DNA of 26,046 nt, taken from assembly GCA_036263035.1 (NCBI GenBank), contig DATAHR010000094.1, positions 1 through 26,046 on the forward strand. Direction: 5' to 3'. The notes under the pieces are model-generated. The model made no database searches, was not told where the DNA came from, and worked only from the letters and a program-made list of their open reading frames with translations. Each line of letters opens with the position of its first letter. Within the stretch, counting starts at the first letter, position 1. The position numbers and the translations under genes are program-made. Shown piece after piece: positions 1-7,226 of the stretch. Origin of the DNA: JAICYJ01 sp036263035 (GTDB lineage: Bacteria > Actinomycetota > Thermoleophilia > Gaiellales > JAICJC01).

Positions 1-180
1 GCAGGCCTGCAGCGGTCGATGCTGGACCACGCCCGCTCGCTGCTCGCCCCCGGCGGGGCGCTCGTCTACTCCGTGTGCACGCTTCGCCGCGAGGAGTGCG
101 AGGCGGTCCTCCCCGGCGGGGAGTATCTGCTGCCCCACGTCCAGGGCAGCGACGGGTTCTACATCGCCAGGATTAGATGA
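1..180 (+). CDS. rsmB: RsmB/Fmu-type 16S rRNA (cytosine-C5) methyltransferase, C-terminal end
   Basis: Only the last 59 codons are in the window; the reading frame is open from base 1 to a TGA at 178-180. The fragment contains LLAPGGALVYSVCTL followed by RREE, the conserved C-terminal SAM-fold region of RsmB/NOL1/NOP2/Sun RNA m5C methyltransferases (usually YSTCT; here YSVCT), and ends in DGFYIARIR, matching the usual DGFFxAxL-type terminus. In this family the enzyme methylates a cytosine of 16S rRNA using SAM. The stop codon lies inside the left arm of the inverted-repeat element at 174-375. Family assignment is good. The exact member (RsmB or a sibling) cannot be proven from the fragment. 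Confidence 0.75.
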   Translation, partial: AGLQRSMLDHARSLLAPGGALVYSVCTLRREECEAVLPGGEYLLPHVQGSDGFYIARIR

Positions 181-375
181 TTGATTCCACGACTCCGCAC
201 GTCTGACCGTCTGACTGTGGGTTGTTGCCGAACGTGTGGGGGCTGCGACCGCTAGGACGGCGCATCGCGGCGTCCTCGGTCGGGCCGATATTCCCGATAT
301 CGGCCCTCCCTCGATCCTTGCGCTGCTTGCCTACCGATCGCTCAGACCGCACGGCGCCGTGGAATCAATCATCTA
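174..375. repeat. Inverted-repeat element 1 (REP-like, 18-bp terminal arms)
   Basis: Arms at 174-191 and 358-375 are perfect reverse complements of 18 bp (TAGATGATTGATTCCACG). They enclose about 166 bp without any plausible ORF. The left arm supplies the TGA stop of the plus-strand methyltransferase gene, and the right arm supplies the TAG stop of the minus-strand CPBP gene. The right end (340-375) is a 36-bp unit that matches 14370-14405 on the opposite strand at about 33 of 36 positions, so this is a dispersed repeat family. The interior holds two further hairpins, listed separately. Its position between convergent genes suits a bidirectional transcription stop, but there is no T-tract, so intrinsic termination is not demonstrated. 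Confidence 0.85.
247..306. other. Two adjacent strong hairpins inside repeat element 1
   Basis: The first hairpin pairs 247-251 plus 254-259 with 271-276 plus 277-281 (GACCG..AGGACG with CGTCCT CGGTC, a two-base bulge at 252-253). It has an inner CGC/GCG extension and a 3-nt loop. The second pairs GGGCCGATAT (282-291) with ATATCGGCCC (297-306) around a 5-nt loop. Together with the terminal 18-bp arms this would fold as a closed multibranch structure on either strand. Function unknown: a bidirectional terminator or a structured RNA are both possible. Confidence 0.6.
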
Positions 376-1038
376 GGTGGTGAGCAGGGCCAGCACGATG
401 CCGAGCAGGTTGATCGACGAGTGTGCGGCGTACCCCGGCCAGAGCGACCCTGTGCGGCTGCGCAGCAGGGCGAGCACGATGCCGGCCAGCAGTACGGGCA
501 GGAACAGCGACACCAGGCCGTGGGCGACGGCGAAGCCGATGGCGCTCCCGGGCACCGCCCACCGCTGCAGCGCCGCAAAGCCGAGTCCCCGGAACATCAG
601 CTCCTCGCCCAGCGGGACGATCAGCCCGAGCACGGCGAGCGCCGCCCACAGGGTGATCCACTCGTGGCCGTGCGGGGCGCGTGTCGGGGTCAGGCCCTGA
701 TCGCGATCGCCGTGCAGGAACGGCTCCAGCGCCAGGCTGAGGGCCGAGATCAGCACAACCGCCGCCGGCACCAGCAGCCAGGGTCGCGAGCCGGGGCGGG
801 GGCGTCGCATCGCCATCGCCTCGCGCACCGGCACCCTGGACAGCCTGGCCGCGAGCAGCGCGTAGCCACCGAACAGCACGGCCTCGGTCAGTCCCGCGCC
901 CACAACCGACCACCGGTAGACGCCGTTTCGCGGCGTCGTTGCCGACGAGGCATTGATCGCCACCGCGTTCGCGATGAACAGCGCGGCCGGCGGGATCAAC
1001 CAGTACCAGGGGATGGGGGGTACGTCCGGCTCGATCAC
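373..1038 (-). CDS. CPBP family intramembrane metalloprotease
   Basis: This is a 221-residue hydrophobic membrane protein. It carries the three CPBP (Abi/CAAX-protease-like) motifs: EELMFR at 145-150, FAVAH at 169-173 and HSSIN at 206-210, which in the family form the metal-binding and catalytic site within the membrane. Family members cleave or process prenylated or small membrane peptides; the substrate here is unknown. The start is GTG at 1038, overlapping the TGA of the upstream HAD gene (GTGA), so it is the third gene of a minus-strand operon after the BtuF-like and HAD genes. Its TAG stop is formed by the right arm of repeat element 1. The motifs make the family secure; the biological role is open. 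Confidence 0.85.
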   Translation of the reverse strand: MIEPDVPPIPWYWLIPPAALFIANAVAINASSATTPRNGVYRWSVVGAGLTEAVLFGGYALLAARLSRVPVREAMAMRRPRPGSRPWLLVPAAVVLISALSLALEPFLHGDRDQGLTPTRAPHGHEWITLWAALAVLGLIVPLGEELMFRGLGFAALQRWAVPGSAIGFAVAHGLVSLFLPVLLAGIVLALLRSRTGSLWPGYAAHSSINLLGIVLALLTT

Positions 1039-1697
1039 GCCAACAGCTCCGCGAGCTCGGCCAGCGAGCGGATCGTCCCCGCGCGCGGGGACGGGCTGCG
1101 GTCGAGGATGACGACCTCGATGCCGGCTGCCCGGGCACCCGCGCCGTCCGTCTGCTCCGAGTCGCCGACGTGCAGCGACTCGGCGGGCGCGACGCCGAGC
1201 AGGCGGAGGGCTCGCCGGAAGATCTCGGGATCCGGCTTGGCGACCCCGGCGGTCGCCGAGTCGACCACGGCGTCGACGCGCAGGCCGGCATCCGACAGCG
1301 CCCCGGCGAGCGACCAGTCCCCGTTCGAGACGACGGCGGTGGCCGCGCCGGCCCCGCGCGCGGTCCGCAGCGCCTCGGCCGCGTCGGGATACGGCTGCAG
1401 CACGATCGTGTCGTGCAGCAGCCGAAGCGCCTCGTCGTCACCGGCGTCGATCCCGAGGCTCCCAGTGAGGATGTGGGCGCACTCGACGCGCAGCGCCTGC
1501 AGAGACGCGGCGTCCACCGCCATTCGGCAGCCGTCGGCGTAGTGAGCGATCTCGGCCCGGACCGCGCCCGCCGCGTCGGCCGGCTCGAGCTCCCGATCCC
1601 AGCGACGGCGAACGGCATCCGCCAGGCGGGCCGCCGGTCGGTCGAGGCGGATCAGCGTTCCGTACGCGTCGAACAGCACGGCACGGTAGCGGCTCAT
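1035..1697 (-). CDS. HAD superfamily hydrolase (subfamily IA, haloacid dehalogenase-like)
   Basis: This 220-residue soluble protein starts MSRYRAVLFDAYGTL. Motif I is D10-A-Y-G-T: the nucleophile Asp is present, but the second position is Tyr rather than the Asp of typical phosphatases, as in the L-2-haloacid dehalogenase-like branch. Motif II is VVSNGD, motif III is the K of AKPDPEIF, and motif IV is HVGDSEQTD. The ATG at 1697 overlaps the TGA of the BtuF-like gene (ATGA), and its own TGA overlaps the GTG of the CPBP gene. A longer open frame continues upstream, but it only mirrors the BtuF-like gene. Substrate unknown. It is not an OtsB-type trehalose phosphatase by motif or context. Confidence 0.85.
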   Translation of the reverse strand: MSRYRAVLFDAYGTLIRLDRPAARLADAVRRRWDRELEPADAAGAVRAEIAHYADGCRMAVDAASLQALRVECAHILTGSLGIDAGDDEALRLLHDTIVLQPYPDAAEALRTARGAGAATAVVSNGDWSLAGALSDAGLRVDAVVDSATAGVAKPDPEIFRRALRLLGVAPAESLHVGDSEQTDGAGARAAGIEVVILDRSPSPRAGTIRSLAELAELLA

Positions 1698-2605
1698 GCG
1701 GGGATGGACGCGTCCGGATGCAGCAGCTTCGCGATCCGGGCGAGCGCCTCTGGCAGGTGCGGGCCGTCCTCCGTGAGCACGCTCGTGGGCAGCTGCACCA
1801 CCCGCTTCTCGACCACGGCCGGCAGCTGGGCGGTCGCCTTGCGCTGCTTCAGGTCTGCCAGGCTGGCGCCCCCGTCGCCAGCCGAGATGTAGACCTCGGG
1901 CGCCAGCGACTCCAGCTCCGTGCCCGAGACCCGCTGCGACGGGTCGGCATCGGCCGCGACGTTTCGGCCACCGGCGAGGCGGAGCAGGTCGCCTGTGAGC
2001 CCGCCGGGATCGATGGTGTACCCGAAGCCCTGGTCGACGAACACGGGCACGGGCGGCTCGGCGGCGACGGCGGCGTGAATGCGATTGACGGCGGACTGCA
2101 TCCTGCTTGCGATCTGCCGCCCGGCCGTCGCCCGGTTGGTTATCAGGCCGAGCTCCGTGATGTCGTTCTCGACTCGCGAGGCGGAGCTGCCGCCGACGAC
2201 ATACACGACGGACAGGAGCTTGCGCTGGAGCTGGTCGACGTCGCCAACCGTCGGCGCCATCGACGCGGGGACGAGCACCACGTCGGGCTGCAGCTTCCGC
2301 AGGGCCGCGATGTCGGGCTTTCCGTCCTTCACCATCACCGGCAGGTGCATCGCCTGCTTCGGGTAGGTCTCGGCGCCGCTCCGGCCGGCCAGCATCTGCT
2401 CGGCTCCGAGGGCATACATCGCCGCGGTCATGCCGGGGTCGAGCGAGACGATCTTCCGGGGCGCGGTGTCGATGCGCACCTCGTGCCCGATCGCGTCGCG
2501 CACCGACTGGGGATACGCGGCCAGCACGCCGGTCGGCTCGTGCTTGAACCCGCATGACGCGCACAGGAGCGCAAGCGCGGCGAGCGGGATCAGGCGGGTT
2601 GGCAT
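1694..2605 (-). CDS. BtuF-like ABC transporter substrate-binding lipoprotein (cobalamin/heme/siderophore type)
   Basis: A 303-residue protein beginning MPTRLIPLAALALLCASC, a short signal peptide with a lipobox-like ending and a candidate lipidated Cys at 18. The mature part matches the TroA/BtuF helical-backbone periplasmic-binding fold: RKIVSLDPGMTAAMYALGA, then KPDIAALRKLQPDVVLVP, and later GGRNVAADADPSQRVS followed by ESLAPEVYISA. Family members bind vitamin B12, heme or ferric siderophores outside the membrane and pass them to a permease. No permease or ATPase is adjacent; it heads an operon with the HAD and CPBP genes. The ATG at 2605 is preceded by TACAAT eight bases upstream, which suggests a leaderless mRNA. 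The ligand cannot be read from sequence. Confidence 0.75.
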   Translation of the reverse strand: MPTRLIPLAALALLCASCGFKHEPTGVLAAYPQSVRDAIGHEVRIDTAPRKIVSLDPGMTAAMYALGAEQMLAGRSGAETYPKQAMHLPVMVKDGKPDIAALRKLQPDVVLVPASMAPTVGDVDQLQRKLLSVVYVVGGSSASRVENDITELGLITNRATAGRQIASRMQSAVNRIHAAVAAEPPVPVFVDQGFGYTIDPGGLTGDLLRLAGGRNVAADADPSQRVSGTELESLAPEVYISAGDGGASLADLKQRKATAQLPAVVEKRVVQLPTSVLTEDGPHLPEALARIAKLLHPDASIPA

Positions 2606-2613
2606 GCGGCGCG

Positions 2614-2619
2614 ATTGTA
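2614..2619 (-). promoter_or_regulatory. -10 box (TACAAT) of the BtuF-HAD-CPBP operon
   Basis: On the minus strand TACAAT is followed by exactly 8 nt (CGCGCCGC) and the ATG at 2605. It fits an actinobacterial TAnnnT -10 for a leaderless transcript. It overlaps by 2 bp the -10 box of the divergent gene. Confidence 0.6.
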
Positions 2620-2623
2620 CTGT
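2618..2623 (+). promoter_or_regulatory. -10 box (TACTGT) of the 2630-7226 operon
   Basis: TACTGT is followed by 6 nt and the GTG at 2630. This spacing suggests a leaderless transcript and supports the choice of GTG 2630 over the in-frame TTG at 2615. It shares bases 2618-2619 with the divergent -10 box. Confidence 0.55.
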
Positions 2624-2629
2624 TCGCCG

Positions 2630-3082
2630 GTGCGGCGTCGAAGCTGGTTGTTCTGGGCCTTCCTGGCGGTTGCCGTGCTGGGCCTCGTGGTCTACCTGCC
2701 GGCCGAGCTGGCCCGTCGCTCGACCGGCCCTGGGGAGCCGGTCGATTTCCTGTCGCACCCGCTGGAGGGATGGCGGTTCGTGGCAGCGGTGGCCCGCGAG
2801 CGGAGCGGTGCGGCGGCGGGCACGCCGTCGGCGGCCCGGGCGATCGCGCTGCGGACGTTCGACGACGGCCGCGTTCGCCCGCAGCGGGTGGCGCTGTTGT
2901 GGCTCCCCGACGGCAAGATCCCCGTTCGCACGTTGCAGGGGAGCGCCGTGGTCTCGACGAACTCTCGGCTAGTGTGGAAGGTGACAGGTCGACGCGGCCC
3001 CCGGGGCCCCGATGTGATTCTCGGCCTGATCGATTTCGCCTCCGGGCAGGTGATCTACGACGGGCGATTGGCTAACCACTAA
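2630..3082 (+). CDS. Membrane-anchored protein of unknown function
   Basis: I do not recognise this 150-residue protein. It begins with three Arg residues and a single hydrophobic helix (about residues 5-25, WLFWAFLAVAVLGLVVYLP), then a mostly soluble region likely outside the cell. The C-terminal half looks like beta-strands (VALLWLPDGKIPVRTL, SRLVWKVTGR, DVILGLIDFASGQVIYDG). I see no catalytic motif. It is the first gene of a tight operon with MscS, a class A PBP and MoeA, so an envelope role is plausible but unproven. The GTG start at 2630 is chosen because a TACTGT box lies 6 nt before it. Confidence 0.65.
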   Translation: MRRRSWLFWAFLAVAVLGLVVYLPAELARRSTGPGEPVDFLSHPLEGWRFVAAVARERSGAAAGTPSAARAIALRTFDDGRVRPQRVALLWLPDGKIPVRTLQGSAVVSTNSRLVWKVTGRRGPRGPDVILGLIDFASGQVIYDGRLANH

Positions 3083-3197
3083 CTGGCCGACGATCGCGAT
3101 TGCGGTCGCGGGGCTGCTCATTCTCTGGGCGGTCGACCGCCTGCTGGTCCGCTACGGGCGCCGCTTCTCCGAACGGCTGCCGGCGACCGACCGGGCG

Positions 3198-3866
3198 ATG
3201 CTCGAGACCCGCTACCGGCTGCTCCGCCGTGTGGTGGCCGCGATCATCCTGGTGCTGGCGGTAGGCGCGGTGCTGTTCAACATCCCGTCCACCCGCGCCT
3301 ACGCGCAGACGGTGTTTGCTTCCTCCGCCGTACTCGGACTGGTGATCGGCTTCGCCGCCCGCTCGACGCTCGCGAACTTCGTCGCCGGCGTGATGATCGC
3401 CATCAACCAGCCCGTGCGGCTCGGTGACCGCGTGCAGGTCGGCGACGCCGAGGGGCAGGTGGAGGACATCGGGCTCACATACACGCGGCTGCGAACCGCC
3501 GACAATCGTCGTGTGCTGATCCCAAACGAGGAGCTGGCGAACAGCCGCGTCACCAACCACACGCTGGTGGACTCCGTCAGCCTGGCGCAGGTCCGGGTGA
3601 CTGTGCCGCTGAACGCGGATCCGGCACGTGTACGCGAGGTGCTGGGCGAGCTCGTCCAGGTCGCCCCCGGGCGCATCGGCAGCAGGCCCGACCCGGGCGT
3701 GTCGGTGACGGAGCTGACCGAGACCGCCGCGGTGTTCTCGGTCGCCGTGTGGGTGCCCGATCCGGCGACCGCCGCGCAGACCTCCGCGTGGCTGCGTGAG
3801 CGGTCGCTCTCGCGGCTGGCGGACGAGGGCGTCTTCCGAGGCGTCGACGCGGCGGTCGTGCGATGA
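3198..3866 (+). CDS. mscS: Small-conductance mechanosensitive channel, MscS family
   Basis: The product forms a tension-gated pore that releases solutes on hypo-osmotic shock. From the ATG at 3198 it is 222 residues: a transmembrane helix (about 12-28), the pore-lining helix with the MscS signature (ASSAVLGLVIGFAARSTLAN, then FVAGVMIAINQPVRLGDRV), the beta domain (GQVEDIGLTYTRLRTADN, VLIPNEELANSRVTNHT) and a C-terminal domain. The frame is open further upstream and encodes another hydrophobic helix, WPTIAIAVAGLLILWAVDRLL (about 3084-3146), as expected for the family. No ATG, GTG or TTG exists in that upstream stretch back to a stop at 3051. The true start may therefore be a rare codon near 3093-3101, giving about 255 residues. 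The stop overlaps the PBP start (ATGA). Confidence 0.85.
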   Translation: MLETRYRLLRRVVAAIILVLAVGAVLFNIPSTRAYAQTVFASSAVLGLVIGFAARSTLANFVAGVMIAINQPVRLGDRVQVGDAEGQVEDIGLTYTRLRTADNRRVLIPNEELANSRVTNHTLVDSVSLAQVRVTVPLNADPARVREVLGELVQVAPGRIGSRPDPGVSVTELTETAAVFSVAVWVPDPATAAQTSAWLRERSLSRLADEGVFRGVDAAVVR

Positions 3867-6046
3867 CCCCGCGCGACCGCAGAGGCTCCTACGACGATGT
3901 GCTGGCCCACGTCGCCGCCAAGCGGCGGAAGCGGCGCAACCTCGAGCGCCGGCGCTCGCGCCGCTCGGTGGTCGTGACGCTGCTCGTGACCCTCGCCGTG
4001 GCCGTGCTCGCGCTCGTCGGAGCGGGAGCTGTCGCCGGGGCGATCTTCGTGCACGACACGCTGACCGGTGTATCGCTGGACACGCTGCAGGCGGATCCGC
4101 CCGGCATCAACTCCCAGATCTTCGACCGCAACGGCAACCTTCTGGAGACGATCTCCTCGACCGAGAACCGCACGCCGGTGACGAGCGATCAGATCTCGCC
4201 CTGGCTGAAGACCGCAACGGTGGACATCGAGGACAAGCGCTTCTACCAGCACGGCGGCCTCGACTTCCAGGGCATCCTCCGCGCGGCGCTCGACAACCTC
4301 GAGGCAGGAGCGATCCAGCAGGGCGGCTCCACACTCGAGCAGCAGCTGGTGCGCAACCTCTATCTGTCCGACGAGCAGTCGGTCACCCGCAAGATCCGGG
4401 AGGCGTATCTCGCCACCGAGATGGCCGACACGTGGTCGAAGGACAAGATCCTGACCGAGTACCTGAACGTGGTGCCCTACGGGGCGGTCACCTACGGGTG
4501 CGAGGCGGCCGCGCTGCGGTACTTCAGCGTCCACTGCTCGCAGCTGACGCTGCGCGAGGCGGCCGTGATCGCAGGGCTTCCCCAGAATCCGATCACCTAC
4601 AACCCGTTGTCGAACAAGGCGGCGGCGAAGGCGCGGCGCAACGAGGTGCTGGCCGCGATGCTGAGCCAGGGCCACATCACGCAGGCCCAGTACGAGAGGG
4701 CGGCGGCCTCGCCGCTCGGCACCCATCCCGGCAGCTACCTCGACACGACGGGCGGCGACAACGGCTACTTCGTCGCCTGGGTGCGCCAGACGATGGAGGA
4801 ACGGCTCGGCCACCAGACGGTGCGCAAGGGCGGCCTCGCCATCAACACAACGCTCGATCCGCGCCTGCAGCAGGCCGCCCACACGACACTCAAGAACATG
4901 ATGAGCTGGTCGGGAGCGCCGGCGGCGGCGCTGGTGTCGATCGATCCGCGCAATGGCCAGGTGCTGGCGATGGACGCGTCCGTGCCGTTCAGCAAGAAGT
5001 CGCAGTTCAACATCCCGGCCGAGGCCTATCGCCAGGTGGGCTCGACGTTCAAGATGTTCACGCTGGTGACGTCGATCCAGGATGGGTACAACCCGCAGAC
5101 GACGAGCGAGCTGTCCGCGCACCTGTCGTACCTGTTCCCGAACACGCCGCTTGGCCCGAGCAACCCGTGGGTGGTCGACACGGCATCGGACAGTGAGGAG
5201 CTGAACGCGCCGCGCACGATCGCCGACGCGACCGCGCAGTCGGACAACACGGTCTTCGCCCGCCTGGCGATCGACCTGGGGGCCCCGTCCATCGTCGCTA
5301 CGGCGCACAAGATGGGCATCCCGCCGTCGGTGCACCTAGCGCCGTACCCGTCGATCACGCTCGGCGTCAGCCCCGTGTCCCCGCTCTGGATGGCCACTGC
5401 GTATTCGACGCTTGCAGCCAACGGCGTGCGCCACAGCCCGCAGTTCGTCACCAGCATCGGCAGCATCGCCACCGGAAAGCGGCTCGACACCTACCCCAAT
5501 CCCGGCCGCCGGGTGCTGTCAGACGGGGTCGCCTACGAGGCAAACCAGGTGCTCGAGGGGCCGATCTGCTGTGGCACCGCGGCCGCCACCGCGCAGTTCT
5601 CGGACGGCCGCGTCGAGTCCGGCAAGACAGGCACCACGAACGACTACAAGGACGCGTGGTTCTGCGGGTACACGCCCAACCTGACGACCTGCGTCTGGAT
5701 GGGCTATCCGCAGGGCGAGATCACGCTGACGAACCTGAACGGGCACACACCGTTCGGCGGCGACATCCCGGCCACGATCTGGCGGACGTACATGGAGCAG
5801 GCGTTCGCGCTCGAGCCGAAGAAGTTCCCGCCGGTGTCGGCGTGGCCGCTTCCTCTGCATCCCGTGCAGTGGGTGCCGTTCCACTCGCAGTTCCCCACCT
5901 ACGTTCCCTGCACGGTCAACTGCGGCGGCGGTTCGAAGAGCTCCTCGAACGGCACGAGCAACGGCAACAGCGGCGGCAACGGGAACGGCAACAGCGGTGG
6001 CAACGGTGGTGGCGGCGGCAGCGGCGGGCCGCCTCCCACCACCTGA
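3863..6046 (+). CDS. Class A penicillin-binding protein (bifunctional transglycosylase/transpeptidase, PBP1A type)
   Basis: A 727-residue peptidoglycan polymerase. It has a basic cytoplasmic N-terminus (residues 1-35), one membrane anchor (about 36-60), a GT51 glycosyltransferase domain with E123 in IEDKRFYQHGGLDFQGI and QQGGSTLEQQLVRNLYL, and a transpeptidase domain. The latter has the serine motif STFK (394-397), SDN (460-462) and KTGTT (588-592). The C-terminus is a low-complexity Ser/Gly/Asn tail (about 688-722), common in actinobacterial PBPs, ending PPPTT. The enzyme elongates and crosslinks glycan strands outside the membrane. The ATG overlaps the MscS stop by 4 nt and MoeA starts 2 nt after the stop, so it is cotranscribed. 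Length and motifs are typical. Confidence 0.95.
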   Translation: MTPRDRRGSYDDVLAHVAAKRRKRRNLERRRSRRSVVVTLLVTLAVAVLALVGAGAVAGAIFVHDTLTGVSLDTLQADPPGINSQIFDRNGNLLETISSTENRTPVTSDQISPWLKTATVDIEDKRFYQHGGLDFQGILRAALDNLEAGAIQQGGSTLEQQLVRNLYLSDEQSVTRKIREAYLATEMADTWSKDKILTEYLNVVPYGAVTYGCEAAALRYFSVHCSQLTLREAAVIAGLPQNPITYNPLSNKAAAKARRNEVLAAMLSQGHITQAQYERAAASPLGTHPGSYLDTTGGDNGYFVAWVRQTMEERLGHQTVRKGGLAINTTLDPRLQQAAHTTLKNMMSWSGAPAAALVSIDPRNGQVLAMDASVPFSKKSQFNIPAEAYRQVGSTFKMFTLVTSIQDGYNPQTTSELSAHLSYLFPNTPLGPSNPWVVDTASDSEELNAPRTIADATAQSDNTVFARLAIDLGAPSIVATAHKMGIPPSVHLAPYPSITLGVSPVSPLWMATAYSTLAANGVRHSPQFVTSIGSIATGKRLDTYPNPGRRVLSDGVAYEANQVLEGPICCGTAAATAQFSDGRVESGKTGTTNDYKDAWFCGYTPNLTTCVWMGYPQGEITLTNLNGHTPFGGDIPATIWRTYMEQAFALEPKKFPPVSAWPLPLHPVQWVPFHSQFPTYVPCTVNCGGGSKSSSNGTSNGNSGGNGNGNSGGNGGGGGSGGPPPTT

Positions 6047-6047
6047 C

Positions 6048-7226
6048 GTGCTGACCGTCCCCGAAGCGCTCGAGGCGATCCGGGCCGCCAGCCCGGCGCC
6101 GCGGGGAACACTCGAGCCGCTCTCGCCGGATCTGGCCGGCCGGGTGCTGCTGGCCGACGTTCGTGCGACCGTCAGCCTGCCGCCCTTCGCGACCTCCGCG
6201 ATGGACGGGTACGCCGTTCGGGCGGCGGAGCTGGGGAAGGCCCCGCTGCCGGTCGCATTCCGCATCGCCGCCGGCGATGCCCCGCGTGCGCTTGCGCCGA
6301 GCACGGCCGCGGGCATTGCAACGGGGGCCCCGGTGCCCGAGGGGGCCGATGCGGTCGTCCCGATCGAGGATGCGCGCGAGGACGGTGGCCTGATCGCCGA
6401 GCAGCCGCGCGTGGGGGCCGCCATCCGTCCGGCGGGCGGGGATCTCAGGGCGGGTGACGTCGTGGCGGCGCGTGGCACGGTGCTGCGGCCGGCGGTGCTG
6501 GCGGCGATCGCCGCAGCCGGCGTGCCGGAGGTCGAGGTGGCCTCGCGGCCGCGAATCGCGATCGTCGCCACAGGCAGCGAGCTGGTTCGCCCGGGCCGTC
6601 CGCTGGCGCCGGGCCAGATCTACGAGTCAAACGCCATCGCGGTGGCCGCGCAGGCGGTTCGAGCCGGGGCGGAGGTCGCGAGCACCGAGCTCGTGGAGGA
6701 TGACGCCGAGGCCACGCGCGGCGCCTTCGCCCGCGCGCTGGCTGAGGCGGAGGTGGTGGTGTCGTCCGGAGGGGTCTCCGTCGGCCCCCACGACTACGTG
6801 AAGCCGGCCCTCGAGCAGCTCGGGGTGCGGGAGGTGTTCTGGCGGGTGCGCCACAAGCCCGGCAAGCCGCTCTGGTTCGGCGCCGCGCAGGACGGCACGC
6901 TGGTGTTCGGGCTGCCCGGCAACCCGGTGTCGAGCGTCGTGTGCTTCGAGCTGTTCGTGCGCGCGGCGCTCGAGGCGATGACCGGCGCCGAGCCGGCGCC
7001 GCGGCCGGTGGCGCGCCTGGCCGAGCCCGTGTCACGGCTGGCCGAGCGCGACCATGCCGTGCGCTGCACGCTGGAGCGCGGGGACGAGGGCATGAGCCTG
7101 CGCCCGCAGACCGCGCAGGACTCGCATCTGATCGCCCACGCGGCGGCGGCCGACGCGATCGCGTTGATCCCGGCCGGCAGCGGCGAGGTGGCGGCCGGCG
7201 AGCCCGTGGAGTATGTAGCCCTCTAG
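6048..7226 (+). CDS. moeA: Molybdopterin molybdenumtransferase MoeA
   Basis: A 392-residue cytoplasmic enzyme that inserts molybdate into adenylylated molybdopterin, the last common step of Mo-cofactor synthesis. Conserved blocks are FATSAMDGYAV (48-57), ATGAPVPEGADAVVP, the MoCF-domain ATGSEL (174-179), SSGGVSVGPHDY (239-250), KPGKP (270-274) and GLPGNPVSS (288-296), then the small C-terminal domain. Length is normal. The GTG at 6048 is chosen because it follows the PBP stop (TGAcGTG) and leaves the family's N-terminus intact; the frame also runs open into the PBP tail, which is only overlap. moaC and moaB lie 10 kb away in another operon, so the pathway is split. Its TAG shares CTAG with the stop of the convergent sortase gene. 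Confidence 0.93.
   Translation: MLTVPEALEAIRAASPAPRGTLEPLSPDLAGRVLLADVRATVSLPPFATSAMDGYAVRAAELGKAPLPVAFRIAAGDAPRALAPSTAAGIATGAPVPEGADAVVPIEDAREDGGLIAEQPRVGAAIRPAGGDLRAGDVVAARGTVLRPAVLAAIAAAGVPEVEVASRPRIAIVATGSELVRPGRPLAPGQIYESNAIAVAAQAVRAGAEVASTELVEDDAEATRGAFARALAEAEVVVSSGGVSVGPHDYVKPALEQLGVREVFWRVRHKPGKPLWFGAAQDGTLVFGLPGNPVSSVVCFELFVRAALEAMTGAEPAPRPVARLAEPVSRLAERDHAVRCTLERGDEGMSLRPQTAQDSHLIAHAAAADAIALIPAGSGEVAAGEPVEYVAL

Noticed and set aside
1035..1697. HAD hydrolase as the missing OtsB trehalose phosphatase
   Set aside because: Motif I is DAYGT rather than DxDGT, no OtsB cap motifs are seen, and the gene is 12 kb away in a different operon.
3299..5335. Long open frame of 678 codons on the minus strand
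   Set aside because: It mirrors the MscS and PBP genes, whose motifs are clear. Its product is His/Arg/Asp-rich without any domain, as expected for an antisense frame in high-GC DNA.
5930..6040. Low-complexity GGC/AAC-rich tract as a regulatory repeat
   Set aside because: It encodes the in-frame Ser/Gly/Asn-rich tail of the class A PBP, a common feature of actinobacterial PBPs.
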